From positions 620,001 to 684,000 of the forward strand of contig JBLMZI010000004.1 of assembly GCA_050258755.1 (NCBI GenBank): a DNA stretch of 64,000 nt, given 5' to 3'. Origin of the DNA: JBLMZI01 sp050258755 (GTDB lineage Bacteria; Bacillota; Syntrophomonadia; Syntrophomonadales; DTU052). The position numbers and the translations under genes are program-made. Shown piece by piece: positions 16,050 through 24,534 of the stretch. Under the pieces are notes generated by a model. The model saw only the letters and a program-made list of their open reading frames with translations. It was not told where the DNA came from and ran no database searches. Numbering within the stretch: the first letter of the stretch is position 1; each line of letters opens with the position of its first letter.

Positions 16050-17858
16050 CTAATGGAATAGCCCGGGAAAATAATCTTGAAGGAACATAATCAATTTCAC
16101 AACGTTCTTTATTGCCCAAACAACCGGTACGAGGTACCAGGGCGGGTCTGCGATAAGATCCTCCAGCCAGGATAAATTTTTGCCCAAATCGTAGATACCA
16201 TTGTAGTTTACCGCCCAATGGTAGGTCTCGGTTTGGCTTAGAACGTTATTCTTGCTTGCGTAGACCGAAACTGTCGAGTTCTTATTATTCAAATTACACG
16301 AAGTTCCTGTTTGCCATAGTATTGCATCCCCAGGCGCTTCACCTAACGTCGGAGATACTTTATAGTGCACCTCGGCGCCGACTGGAGCTTCGAATGGAAC
16401 CGGGTCTGAGTATTTCGAATAACTCGGCCCACACAGTACCCAAATCGGACTTGAGAACCAGGTCTCCTTTTTGATGTTGCTCGGTGGCCCCGGTACCGCC
16501 AGAGTTTCTTCAATATGAAGCTCAAAGTCGGTTGCGGTCCTGGCAAGGACTGTCTTGCCATCAGCGCTGTACACCAAGGCTCTGAATACGTAATATCCGG
16601 GTTCGTACAAGTAAAAACAATTGACGTTAACAAAAGGATCTTGAACCGGATCGCGCATATCTGCCTTATTGTAGCCGGTTGGATCCTTTGTATAGTAAAT
16701 AGATGCAATTCCGTAATCATTTTCAAAATCCAAAAGATATTTCCCGACATGCGGCTCGTCATCATCAAATTTATCAGGTGGCACAGACTTAATCCAATCA
16801 ATAGGTGACTTCGAATTATTCCATAAACCATCCGAAGTAATGCAATCACCAGCTTGTATCCATTTAAATGTAATTACACCCTGGGAAAAATTATATGGCA
16901 GCGGTGCTGAAACCTCGCTCCATATGGTACGAGGATATCCCTCGGCTCCGCGTACCGCCCAGATATACCCATTCCCAGTCAGCACCTTGGGCGATGTCCA
17001 TTGGTTCACGTACTTTTCCGGGTTTTTCGTATCAGCTGTGGGTACGTTGCTTGAGGTTTCCATGTAATACACAAAGGTATTCACCGTAGGATCCAATAGT
17101 AATAGCTTCCCGTAACGATAATCTAGCTTCGGTACCGGTGGGACTGCGTTCCAACTAGTTCCCCATGTCGGATCGCTGTATACTCCGGCTATGACCGTTT
17201 GCGCTTTTAAATTGGTGCTTCCATAAGACAACGCATCTGTAAACGATACTTTGAACTGCGGTGATGAACTGCCCGCCGGATTGCCTGCCGATTCAGGGGA
17301 CACATTTCCAGATATATGCAGATACACGACATCTCCGATGGTTTCCTGGGCGGTAACCGTATAGTGTAAGTTGTTTCTTGTCACCGACGGCTTCTGGGGC
17401 TTCTTTTTGTAGGTAAAGGTGGCCATCTTGCTGCGTTTATTGTTCAGGTAGGCAACCGCTTTAATCGTGCATAAACCAGGGTTTACCGCCACGGTTGCTT
17501 CACTGTTCGCACCCGACTGTACCCCCGCTCCGCCGGGTTCCGGGTTGGCAAGGAGATCTGGATTCGCATAAACCGCCGGCAAGTCACTCCTGGTAAAATA
17601 GATCGTTGCGCCCGGGGTTTGGGTTCGAAGGGTGACATTTTGGTCCGCTTCTAACGGCTGTGCGCTTTCCGGCGGATCGGCATACGGGGTCAGAACGCTT
17701 GCCACACCGGATTCGGACTGGTCCTGCCCGGATGGGCTCATGGTTCTGGTATCGGAGGTGTTCACGAGGACCATTGTGGTTCCGATGGTCAGCAGGACCA
17801 TGGCCAGAACAATCGTCATGACCAGGGCTGAACCGGAACGATTCCGCAGTCTTTTCAT
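16050..17858 (-). CDS. Large PilX-like pilus protein with a chitobiase-type Fn3 domain
   Basis: About 602 residues. The N-terminus MKRLRNRSGSALVMTIVLAM is the basic-plus-hydrophobic anchor of PilX-type pilus assembly proteins. The next region (about 75-150, TLRTQTPGATIYFTRSDLP) resembles a chitobiase/beta-hexosaminidase C-terminal domain, a surface Fn3-like module. The remaining 450 residues are aromatic and Asp/Asn-rich and I do not recognise them. ATG 17858 has GGGAGGGG six bases upstream. The downstream half is visibly more AT-rich than its neighbours. It may be the large tip adhesin of the pilus, which is inference. Confidence 0.6.
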   Translation of the reverse strand: MKRLRNRSGSALVMTIVLAMVLLTIGTTMVLVNTSDTRTMSPSGQDQSESGVASVLTPYADPPESAQPLEADQNVTLRTQTPGATIYFTRSDLPAVYANPDLLANPEPGGAGVQSGANSEATVAVNPGLCTIKAVAYLNNKRSKMATFTYKKKPQKPSVTRNNLHYTVTAQETIGDVVYLHISGNVSPESAGNPAGSSSPQFKVSFTDALSYGSTNLKAQTVIAGVYSDPTWGTSWNAVPPVPKLDYRYGKLLLLDPTVNTFVYYMETSSNVPTADTKNPEKYVNQWTSPKVLTGNGYIWAVRGAEGYPRTIWSEVSAPLPYNFSQGVITFKWIQAGDCITSDGLWNNSKSPIDWIKSVPPDKFDDDEPHVGKYLLDFENDYGIASIYYTKDPTGYNKADMRDPVQDPFVNVNCFYLYEPGYYVFRALVYSADGKTVLARTATDFELHIEETLAVPGPPSNIKKETWFSSPIWVLCGPSYSKYSDPVPFEAPVGAEVHYKVSPTLGEAPGDAILWQTGTSCNLNNKNSTVSVYASKNNVLSQTETYHWAVNYNGIYDLGKNLSWLEDLIADPPWYLVPVVWAIKNVVKLIMFLQDYFPGLFH

Positions 17859-17920
17859 CCGAATCCCCTCCCGCGGCAAAAATCGTGTAAATCCTCTGCT
17901 GATGTCTACAATATCATACT

Positions 17921-18556
17921 TTACATGGCATAAACATAGGTTACCAGCGAGTATTCGGTCTGCGGCATGTTCGGCCTGGTATTGGCATAAACCGCGATGC
18001 CGATCACGCGATTGTCATTCAGGCCAAATTGCGATCCCGGGAGTTGGACCGACACATTGGTGACCGGGAAAAACTCAATCCGCACCCCTTTTGCATACAC
18101 GGTTCCCGCTGTATTTCGCAAATCGCCATAGAGCGAGCTCACAGGATATCTGGTGGTATCGGTATTATCAATCCATAGCTCTTCCGGGCCGGCCGACGAA
18201 CCCGCGACGGTGCGGATGAATCGATGCATTCCTTCCACATCGTTTTGGGCGTCGATCCTATAATAAGAGTCTTTCACACGTTCAACGGCATATAGGCTGG
18301 AAAACAAAGGCGGCCGCTGCTCTAATGCGATCAAATCGGTCACCGTCTCCATGGCTAACCGGGCTTCGTTCATGTTTTCCCGGTCCACCGTCACCAGATT
18401 GAGCATTCGAAAGTAGTTCGAAATCACGGAGCCGATCACCACAACCACAAATGACAGTATCGTCAGTGCGATGATTAATTCCAGCAGCGTAAAGCCAGGC
18501 TTTGCGGCCCGCTTGTTTTGTATGCGCTGTATCCCGTTACGAATCATGTTTGTCAT
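17921..18556 (-). CDS. Minor prepilin (PilW/PulJ type)
   Basis: About 211 residues. Class III prepilin leader: AAKPGFTLLELIIALTILSF, cleaved after Gly, with mature Glu5. The rest carries a typical PulJ/PilW-like beta domain. The in-frame ATG 18580 lies inside the preceding gene's stop region; I chose ATG 18556 with GGAG upstream. It belongs to the trio of minor prepilins that initiate the pilus tip. Confidence 0.82.
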   Translation of the reverse strand: MTNMIRNGIQRIQNKRAAKPGFTLLELIIALTILSFVVVVIGSVISNYFRMLNLVTVDRENMNEARLAMETVTDLIALEQRPPLFSSLYAVERVKDSYYRIDAQNDVEGMHRFIRTVAGSSAGPEELWIDNTDTTRYPVSSLYGDLRNTAGTVYAKGVRIEFFPVTNVSVQLPGSQFGLNDNRVIGIAVYANTRPNMPQTEYSLVTYVYAM

Positions 18557-18580
18557 CAGCGTGTCGCTCCATTGCGGCAA

Positions 18581-18979
18581 TCAATACTCGTCCGCCGCAT
18601 TCTGTGCGTATACGTCCACCATGATCGAAAGCCCCCGAATCCGAACCATCGCGCGCCAGTCGAAAGGCGGAGCGGCGGCGTTTCGCCGGTAGTTCAGAAT
18701 ATCTACGTTATTGACCCCATCATTGAGCGTGATTCCGTCCACCTGCACCCAGGAGGAGGCGTTGAACTTCTCCGGCCGTGCGCGCACGATTTCGGATACG
18801 GCCCGTCCGGTATACATTCGCTGCAAATTGCGCTGATTGAACACCAGAATTCTGGCCGAAGCCGTAATCATGACCGCAAATCCGGCAATAAGAATCAGCA
18901 TGATGGTCACCGCGATCACGATTTCCAGCAAAGAAAACCCCGCTTGGTTCCGCAAATAGGTTCGTTTAACCGTTTTCAA
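18581..18979 (-). CDS. Minor prepilin (PilV/GspI type)
   Basis: 132 residues. The prepilin motif NQAGFSLLEIVIAVTIMLIL has Gly before the cleavage point and Glu at mature position 5. It overlaps the upstream gspH-like gene by four bases, so the two are translationally coupled. The small size and position suggest a PilV/GspI-like minor pilin. Confidence 0.82.
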   Translation of the reverse strand: MKTVKRTYLRNQAGFSLLEIVIAVTIMLILIAGFAVMITASARILVFNQRNLQRMYTGRAVSEIVRARPEKFNASSWVQVDGITLNDGVNNVDILNYRRNAAAPPFDWRAMVRIRGLSIMVDVYAQNAADEY

Positions 18980-19446
18980 TTAAACTCGACCCTTCCCGTG
19001 CCTCTTCGAATGAAAACCGAACGCTTGTTATTGCCGTTCGTATCACTGACCTTGACTTCAATATCATCGACTGCGGAAACCGGCGATCCGTTGGAATCAA
19101 ACACCGCTTCCTCCGCCGTATCATCAGTAAAAACACAGCCGGATTCCAGGTTTTTCGTAAACAGCATGCTGCCGTTCTCGGTTGCCTGGTACTGGGTTCC
19201 GTTCTTCGTAAAAGTCACCGTTACGCTGTTGCCCGCACTGTTCTCATAAGCTTCCTGACGCGCCCGGCGCAGTTCGGCCGTCAACAGCTGAACCGACTGC
19301 TCGACCTTCGAGGATGTCACTAACGGTTTAAAATTCGGGATGGCAAACGCGATGATAATCGCAATCAAGGCCATAACCATGCCGATTTCGACCAGTGTAA
19401 ATCCTGACTTTAGGCTGCTTTTTTGATAGTGTTTCAGCATTTCCAT
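18976..19446 (-). CDS. Minor prepilin, GspH/FimT type
   Basis: 156 residues. Prepilin leader KSGFTLVEIGMVMALIAIII, then the segment LLTAELRRARQEAYENSAG, which is the GspH/FimT family signature, and the ending VFIRRGTGRVEFN. It lies directly after pilC in transcription order (three-base gap). Confidence 0.88.
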   Translation of the reverse strand: MEMLKHYQKSSLKSGFTLVEIGMVMALIAIIIAFAIPNFKPLVTSSKVEQSVQLLTAELRRARQEAYENSAGNSVTVTFTKNGTQYQATENGSMLFTKNLESGCVFTDDTAEEAVFDSNGSPVSAVDDIEVKVSDTNGNNKRSVFIRRGTGRVEFN

Positions 19447-19449
19447 TTT

Positions 19450-20670
19450 CTAACCTCCGGCGCCCGGCCCAATCGTGCCGAGCAGACTGAACAACGGCAG
19501 GATCGAAGCGACAATCGCGCCGCCGATCACGACGCCCATAATAAGCAGCATAATCGGTTCCATCAGGGTCAGCAGCTGCGCGATTCCGTTCGTCGCTTCC
19601 CGGTCGTAATAGGCCATCATTTGATCCATCAGGTCTTCCATGTTTCCAGTTTCTTCTCCGACCCGAATCAGCTGAATCGCCATCGGATCGAAAAATTTGG
19701 CAATATCAAGGGTGTCCGCCAGCGTTTCTCCCTTGCGGACCCCTTCGATGGCATCGTCCAGGGCCTTTTCGGCCACTGCGCTGCCAACGTTTTGTTTAAT
19801 CAAATCCAGCCCCTGCAGCAGCGGAATCCCGCCCCGGAACACAATGCCGGCGGTGCGCGCGAACCGAGCCGTTACCGTGGCTTGAATCACCGGGCCGAGC
19901 GCCGGTATCTTGGTGCGGAACCGGTCACGCCACATGCGTCCGGCCGGGGTCGAGACGTAATAGGTATAGAGTACGACCAGCCCGATAATGCCGCCCAGGA
20001 TAAAGATTCCTTGGTTGGCGACCGTATCGCCCAGTCCGATGACGAACTTGGTCACCCAGGGCAGTTCGGCGCCGGAAGACGCCAGCAGATCCTTGATCTG
20101 CGGAATCAGCACTTTGAAAACAAAGAGAATCATTCCGATGGAAACCATCAGCAGAATCACCGGGTACACCATGGCACCCTGGATTTTTTTCTGCACAACA
20201 TATTCCTGCTCGTAATACTCAGCCATCGCCCGCAGAATGACATCCAGGTTCCCGGAGGCCTCCCCGGTATTCACCATTCGGGCCAGCAGCGGCGGAATCT
20301 TGGTACCTTCCCCCCGCATCGCCTCGGAAAGGCTGTGCCCGGTTAAGACCTCGCGGTACAGCCGCAGGCACTCCGTTTTCATCACCGCATCGCCCATCTG
20401 GGTCTGCAGGACTTCAAGGCCCCGCAGCATGGGCATACCGGCCTTTAACACCATCGCCAGCAAACGGCAGAAGGTTGCCAGCGAATCCGCTTTGGCGGTC
20501 TTCCGGCCGAACAGCTCTTTGGTTGAACTGGCCTGTTTGGTCGAAATCTTAATCGGAACCATGCCGCGTTCGCGGAGCGCCTGCCGGACCATGGCATCGG
20601 TCTCAGCCATAAACAGGCCTTCCTGCATTCGTCCGGATTGATCCATGGCCTGATAAACATATTCGGGCAC
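19450..20670 (-). CDS. pilC: Type IV pilus inner-membrane platform protein PilC
   Basis: 406 residues with two copies of the T2SF domain, each with hydrophobic segments (VILLMVSIGMILFVFKVLI; IFILGGIIGLVVLYTYYV; LLIMGVVIGGAIVASILPLF). It begins PEYVYQAMDQSGRMQEG, a family hallmark. It forms the platform that PilB turns to extract or add pilin. The start is GTG 20670 with GGAGG upstream. Confidence 0.95.
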   Translation of the reverse strand: MPEYVYQAMDQSGRMQEGLFMAETDAMVRQALRERGMVPIKISTKQASSTKELFGRKTAKADSLATFCRLLAMVLKAGMPMLRGLEVLQTQMGDAVMKTECLRLYREVLTGHSLSEAMRGEGTKIPPLLARMVNTGEASGNLDVILRAMAEYYEQEYVVQKKIQGAMVYPVILLMVSIGMILFVFKVLIPQIKDLLASSGAELPWVTKFVIGLGDTVANQGIFILGGIIGLVVLYTYYVSTPAGRMWRDRFRTKIPALGPVIQATVTARFARTAGIVFRGGIPLLQGLDLIKQNVGSAVAEKALDDAIEGVRKGETLADTLDIAKFFDPMAIQLIRVGEETGNMEDLMDQMMAYYDREATNGIAQLLTLMEPIMLLIMGVVIGGAIVASILPLFSLLGTIGPGAGG

Positions 20671-20701
20671 GGTTTGTTCTCCTCCCGAAATGGTTTGATT
20701 T

Positions 20702-22387
20702 CTAGTAGGTCTGCGTTACGCGTAAAGCTTCTTCAAGGGTTGTAACATGCCCCAGCACTTTCTCCCGGCAGTCGGCCCAGAGTTCACGCATCCCTTTTTT
20801 GATGGCAGCTTCCCGAAGTACGTCGCTCGGAACCCGCTGGTCAATCAGATTGCGCAGATCCCGGTCGATTTCCAAAATCTCAAAAACGCCGAGCCGTCCG
20901 GTGTAGCCAGTCCCGTGACAGGCGGTACAGCCGCGGCCGTGCGAAAGCAGAACCTTGTCCTCCGGGCCAAGCCCGAGAATCTGGCGTTCACGCGTATCCG
21001 GCTCGTAAGTATCCCGGCAGTCCGGGCATATTTTCCGGACCAGCCGCTGGGCAACCACGCCGCCCAGCGAGGAGGCGATCAAGTATGGTTCGATATCCAT
21101 ATCCATGAGACGGGCCACCGCGCCAGGGGCGTCATTGGTATGCAGCGTGGAAAACACCAAATGACCGGTTAAAGCCGATCGTACCGCAATATCGGCGGTT
21201 TCGCCGTCGCGGATTTCCCCGACCATGATGATATCCGGGTCCTGGCGCAGAATGGTCCGAAGCCCGCTGGCAAAAGTCAAACCGGCCTGGACATTGACCT
21301 GGGTCTGGGACAGGCCTTCCATTTCATATTCCACCGGGTCTTCCAGGGTGATGACGTTGTTTTTCACGGTATCCAGTTCAGCCAGCATGGAATACAGGGT
21401 AGTGGTTTTTCCGCTTCCGGTCGGTCCGGTCACCAGAACGATCCCCCAGGGACGGTTCACCAGCCGGTCGAATCGTTTTATATCCTCCTCGGAAAACCCG
21501 AGGTGCTGTTTTCCTACAAAAAAGGACGCCCGGTCAAGAATTCGGATGACCAGTTTTTCACCGTGCGTCGTCGGCATGGAGGCGACACGCAGGTCGATTC
21601 TCCGGTTGTCGACATCCACCAAAATCTTCCCGTCCTGCGGAAGCCGTTTTTCGGCGATGTTCATATTCGCCATGACTTTTATGCGGCTGATCAGGCCGCT
21701 GTGGACCTTACTCTCCGTGGTCAGCACTTCATGCAGCACACCGTCCACCCGGTTGCGGATGCGGACAATGTCCTGCTTGGGCTCGATATGAATGTCACTG
21801 GCCCGGCTGCGCACCGCATTCTCAATGATACTGTTTACGAGCCGAACCATCGGTGCGCTTTCCACTTCCACCGATACGGCGGCTTCCAGCGTGCCCGGCA
21901 TGGCGCGCGTCAGGTCCTGCGCCGCCCGGTCGGCGGCCCGCTGCTGGCTGAAGACGCGGTCAATCGCCTGGAGAATGTCGGTCTCAATGGCAAGCAGCGG
22001 AGTGACCGGCATGCCGGCAATTAAGCGAACGTCCTGAATAGCCACCCGGTCAAGCGGGTCTTTCATGGCAACCATCAGGCTGCCTTCGGTGATTTGAACC
22101 GGAATAATGATATGACGGCGGGCCAGGTTTTCGGGAATCCGCTTGGCGGCCTCCATATCCAGCGGAGCGACCCGCAAATCGATACTGCGGATCCCGAGCT
22201 GGGTTTCGAGCACGCCGGCAAGCTGCCGCTGGGTGATAAAACCCTCTTTCACCAGGGCATCGCCAAGCCGCAGCCCGGATTTTTTCTGTGATTCCAGGGC
22301 CTTCCCTAACTGTTCCTGAGTGATGATGCCCTCTTTGACCAACAGGTCGCCGAGGCGCAACTTCTGCTGGGGCGTTGGCGCAGCCAT
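20702..22387 (-). CDS. pilB: Type IV pilus extension ATPase PilB with two MshEN-type motifs
   Basis: 561 residues. Two N-terminal motifs, RLGDLLVKEGIITQEQL (about 12) and RLGDALVKEGFITQRQL (about 36), fit the c-di-GMP-binding MshEN pattern known from MshE and some PilB proteins. The catalytic domain shows Walker A GPTGSGKTTTL, Asp box, Walker B DPDIIMVGEIRDGETA and His box (FSTLHTNDAPGA). A Cys4 zinc site follows (CPDC; CTACHG). It powers pilin polymerisation. The ATG is preceded by GGGGAGG. No pilT retraction ATPase is visible in the window. Confidence 0.95.
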   Translation of the reverse strand: MAAPTPQQKLRLGDLLVKEGIITQEQLGKALESQKKSGLRLGDALVKEGFITQRQLAGVLETQLGIRSIDLRVAPLDMEAAKRIPENLARRHIIIPVQITEGSLMVAMKDPLDRVAIQDVRLIAGMPVTPLLAIETDILQAIDRVFSQQRAADRAAQDLTRAMPGTLEAAVSVEVESAPMVRLVNSIIENAVRSRASDIHIEPKQDIVRIRNRVDGVLHEVLTTESKVHSGLISRIKVMANMNIAEKRLPQDGKILVDVDNRRIDLRVASMPTTHGEKLVIRILDRASFFVGKQHLGFSEEDIKRFDRLVNRPWGIVLVTGPTGSGKTTTLYSMLAELDTVKNNVITLEDPVEYEMEGLSQTQVNVQAGLTFASGLRTILRQDPDIIMVGEIRDGETADIAVRSALTGHLVFSTLHTNDAPGAVARLMDMDIEPYLIASSLGGVVAQRLVRKICPDCRDTYEPDTRERQILGLGPEDKVLLSHGRGCTACHGTGYTGRLGVFEILEIDRDLRNLIDQRVPSDVLREAAIKKGMRELWADCREKVLGHVTTLEEALRVTQTY

Positions 22388-22422
22388 CCGAATCCTCCCC
22401 TATATAAATATCGGCTGGTTCG

Positions 22423-22974
22423 CTATCGAACCAACCGAATCTGGTCTTTCATGATACGCCCATCCTGATCGAACGGGTACAGCTTTGCGACCAGTTCCCC
22501 TTCCTGGGGAAATAGGCTGACCGCAACGATGCCGCGGAGCCTTTTTCGGGCGGTATCGCCATTCCACAAAGCTTCCTCATCCTCGCCGCCGGTAAAGTAA
22601 CAAGCGGCGGCCGATATCGAATTATCATCGGTCAGTTGATCGTAGGAAACCATGCCCTTGGCTCCGGTCACAGGGTTCTCTAAATCGGATCGGTTCCGGT
22701 CGGCGGCGGCCGGGACCCGGTCCGCCGCCATCCGGTTTACTCGATTCGCGACTATCTGTTCCACCTGTGCTCCTTCACTGGATCCGTATTTCGCCCTTTC
22801 GGCTTCAATCATGGCATGCAGTGTGGATGCGTTGGTGTTGAGTCCAACCAGTTTCGCCTTTGAATGAACAGTTTCACCCCTTGGGATTAAAACCGCGGCC
22901 AAAATCAGGATCACCATCACCACAATCATCAGCTCCAGAAGGCTGAAACCGGCCTGTGCATGATATTGCTTCAC
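22423..22974 (-). CDS. Pilin-like protein with class III leader
   Basis: About 183 residues. AQAGFSLLELMIVVMVILIL is a prepilin leader and N-terminal helix with Glu5. The C-terminal part is Asp/Glu/Arg-rich, ending DQDGRIMKDQIRLVR. I chose GTG 22974 because GGGGAG lies eight bases upstream, rather than the TTG at 22992. It sits between pilA and pilB and could be a second major or an accessory pilin. Confidence 0.82.
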   Translation of the reverse strand: MKQYHAQAGFSLLELMIVVMVILILAAVLIPRGETVHSKAKLVGLNTNASTLHAMIEAERAKYGSSEGAQVEQIVANRVNRMAADRVPAAADRNRSDLENPVTGAKGMVSYDQLTDDNSISAAACYFTGGEDEEALWNGDTARKRLRGIVAVSLFPQEGELVAKLYPFDQDGRIMKDQIRLVR

Positions 22975-22997
22975 AAGCTGAACTCCCCACAATGCCT

Positions 22998-23468
22998 TTA
23001 GTCGATCGTAGTCGTGGTCATGATCACGCCGTTGGCGTCATAGGACCGGAGGACGATATTGTCGTTGGCGGAATCGAAAAAGACATAGACGATTCCCTTC
23101 CAGTTATCCCCCGTCGTAGTAGCGGACGGCGCCGTTCTGGATATAAACACGGAAGTAGCAATACCTGGGCCGGCATTGGCTACGTCATCGTTCATATAAA
23201 CGGACTTGTTAATCGGATTGGTCAAGGCGGATGCAACCAACTGCTGGCGCAAAACCGTTCTCAACTCCCCAAGAGTAGCCATTCGGGGTCTATACTGTTC
23301 CAAAAGTCCCTGGGTGACCCGCAGATTTGCATCAGCACCCTGGCTTTTGGCGTTTTGCTGAATCTGTCCCGCTTTCGGAATCAAAACCGCCGCCAAAATC
23401 GCGATAATCGCGATAACGATCATCATTTCGACCAGTGTAAAACCTTTTTGTTTGCGCATTTTCATCAT
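22998..23468 (-). CDS. pilA: Type IV pilin (probable major subunit)
   Basis: About 156 residues. RKQKGFTLVEMMIVIAIIAI is a canonical prepilin leader and helix with Gly before the cleavage site and Glu5. A short globular domain follows and ends VIMTTTTID. No Cys pair is visible. ATG 23468 follows AGGGGG at 12 bases; a longer frame to 23540 runs through untranslated-looking sequence. First pilin gene after the prepilin peptidase, so the likely major subunit. Confidence 0.85.
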   Translation of the reverse strand: MMKMRKQKGFTLVEMMIVIAIIAILAAVLIPKAGQIQQNAKSQGADANLRVTQGLLEQYRPRMATLGELRTVLRQQLVASALTNPINKSVYMNDDVANAGPGIATSVFISRTAPSATTTGDNWKGIVYVFFDSANDNIVLRSYDANGVIMTTTTID

Positions 23469-23562
23469 AGTCGGTATGTACCCCCTTTTTACTTGAAATC
23501 GATTGCTTTGACTCACTGTTACGAGTGTTCCGGGTGACACCCCCTTCAGAATGGTAAGCGCT

Positions 23563-24330
23563 CTATTGCCAGAATGCCAGATACCACCGAATCAGTTCCG
23601 GACCGGCCAGCAACGCCAGCGCGCCTCCAGCCGCCAAAAACGGTCCAAACGGTACTGCATCTTTGCGCCCCTTGATCCGGGTAACCAGTAATCCGACGCC
23701 GACCGCACCGCCGATGATAAAGCCCATCATCACTGCCAGTCCGGTCAAACGCGGACCGAGAAAAAGACCTAAAAACGCAGCCAGCTCGACATCGCCAAAC
23801 CCCATCCCCCCCGGCACCAGCCGGTAGAGCAGGTACATGGCGCTGCCGGCCCCTGCCGCCGCGATCAGACTCCCAAGAAAACCGTCCCACGAAATCGCGA
23901 TCTGCAGCGGAATCGCCAGAATCACGCCGGATAGCAGAACCAACTCTGGAATCACCTGCAGATGGTAATCAATCACCGAAACGACAAGTAGAATGCTGAA
24001 AAATACGATGGCCAGCACGGTGGAGAACGTCAGTCCGAACCTGAGATACGCCAGAAAATAAAGCCCTCCGGCGGCCAGTTCCACCCAAATGGCCTGCAGG
24101 CCAATTGATTGGCCGCAATATCGGCATTCTCCTCTGAGCCAGAGCCAGCTCACAATCGGAACCAGATCAGCCCATGCAAGAGGATGTCCGCAGGAATCGC
24201 AGGCTGAGGGCGGGTACACCACCGACCGCCCGGCTGGAATCCGGTCGATGCAGACATTTAGAAAACTGCCGGCTGCAAGACCGGTTATGACGACAAAGGC
24301 TGCGATAAGCCAATCGACGATCCCAAACAC
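23563..24330 (-). CDS. pilD: Prepilin peptidase / N-methyltransferase
   Basis: 255 residues, polytopic (six or more membrane segments). The N-terminal methylase domain has the two Cys pairs CDSCG and CRYCG. The catalytic aspartates of this aspartic peptidase are in SVIDYHLQVIPE and GGMGFGDVELAAFLGLFLG. It cleaves and N-methylates the pilins encoded directly downstream. The start is GTG 24330 with AGGAAG close by. It appears to be the first gene of the pilus operon. Confidence 0.95.
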   Translation of the reverse strand: MFGIVDWLIAAFVVITGLAAGSFLNVCIDRIPAGRSVVYPPSACDSCGHPLAWADLVPIVSWLWLRGECRYCGQSIGLQAIWVELAAGGLYFLAYLRFGLTFSTVLAIVFFSILLVVSVIDYHLQVIPELVLLSGVILAIPLQIAISWDGFLGSLIAAAGAGSAMYLLYRLVPGGMGFGDVELAAFLGLFLGPRLTGLAVMMGFIIGGAVGVGLLVTRIKGRKDAVPFGPFLAAGGALALLAGPELIRWYLAFWQ

Positions 24331-24534
24331 CCGCTTCCTGAAGTTGTCAAAGGTTATCGAAATAGCGAAAATCTAAGCCGGTGCTGCCGCTTTTCCCACG
24401 GCAGCGTCTTCATCGATCAAGCCTGTTTCGACAATTCCAGTATACCACCGGCAAAAGTCCGAATAAAGGACTATTTTCCGAACTATTCGGAGGCCAATCG
24501 CCGGTGTGGCGGGGTTTGGCCTTCCAAAGTCTTC

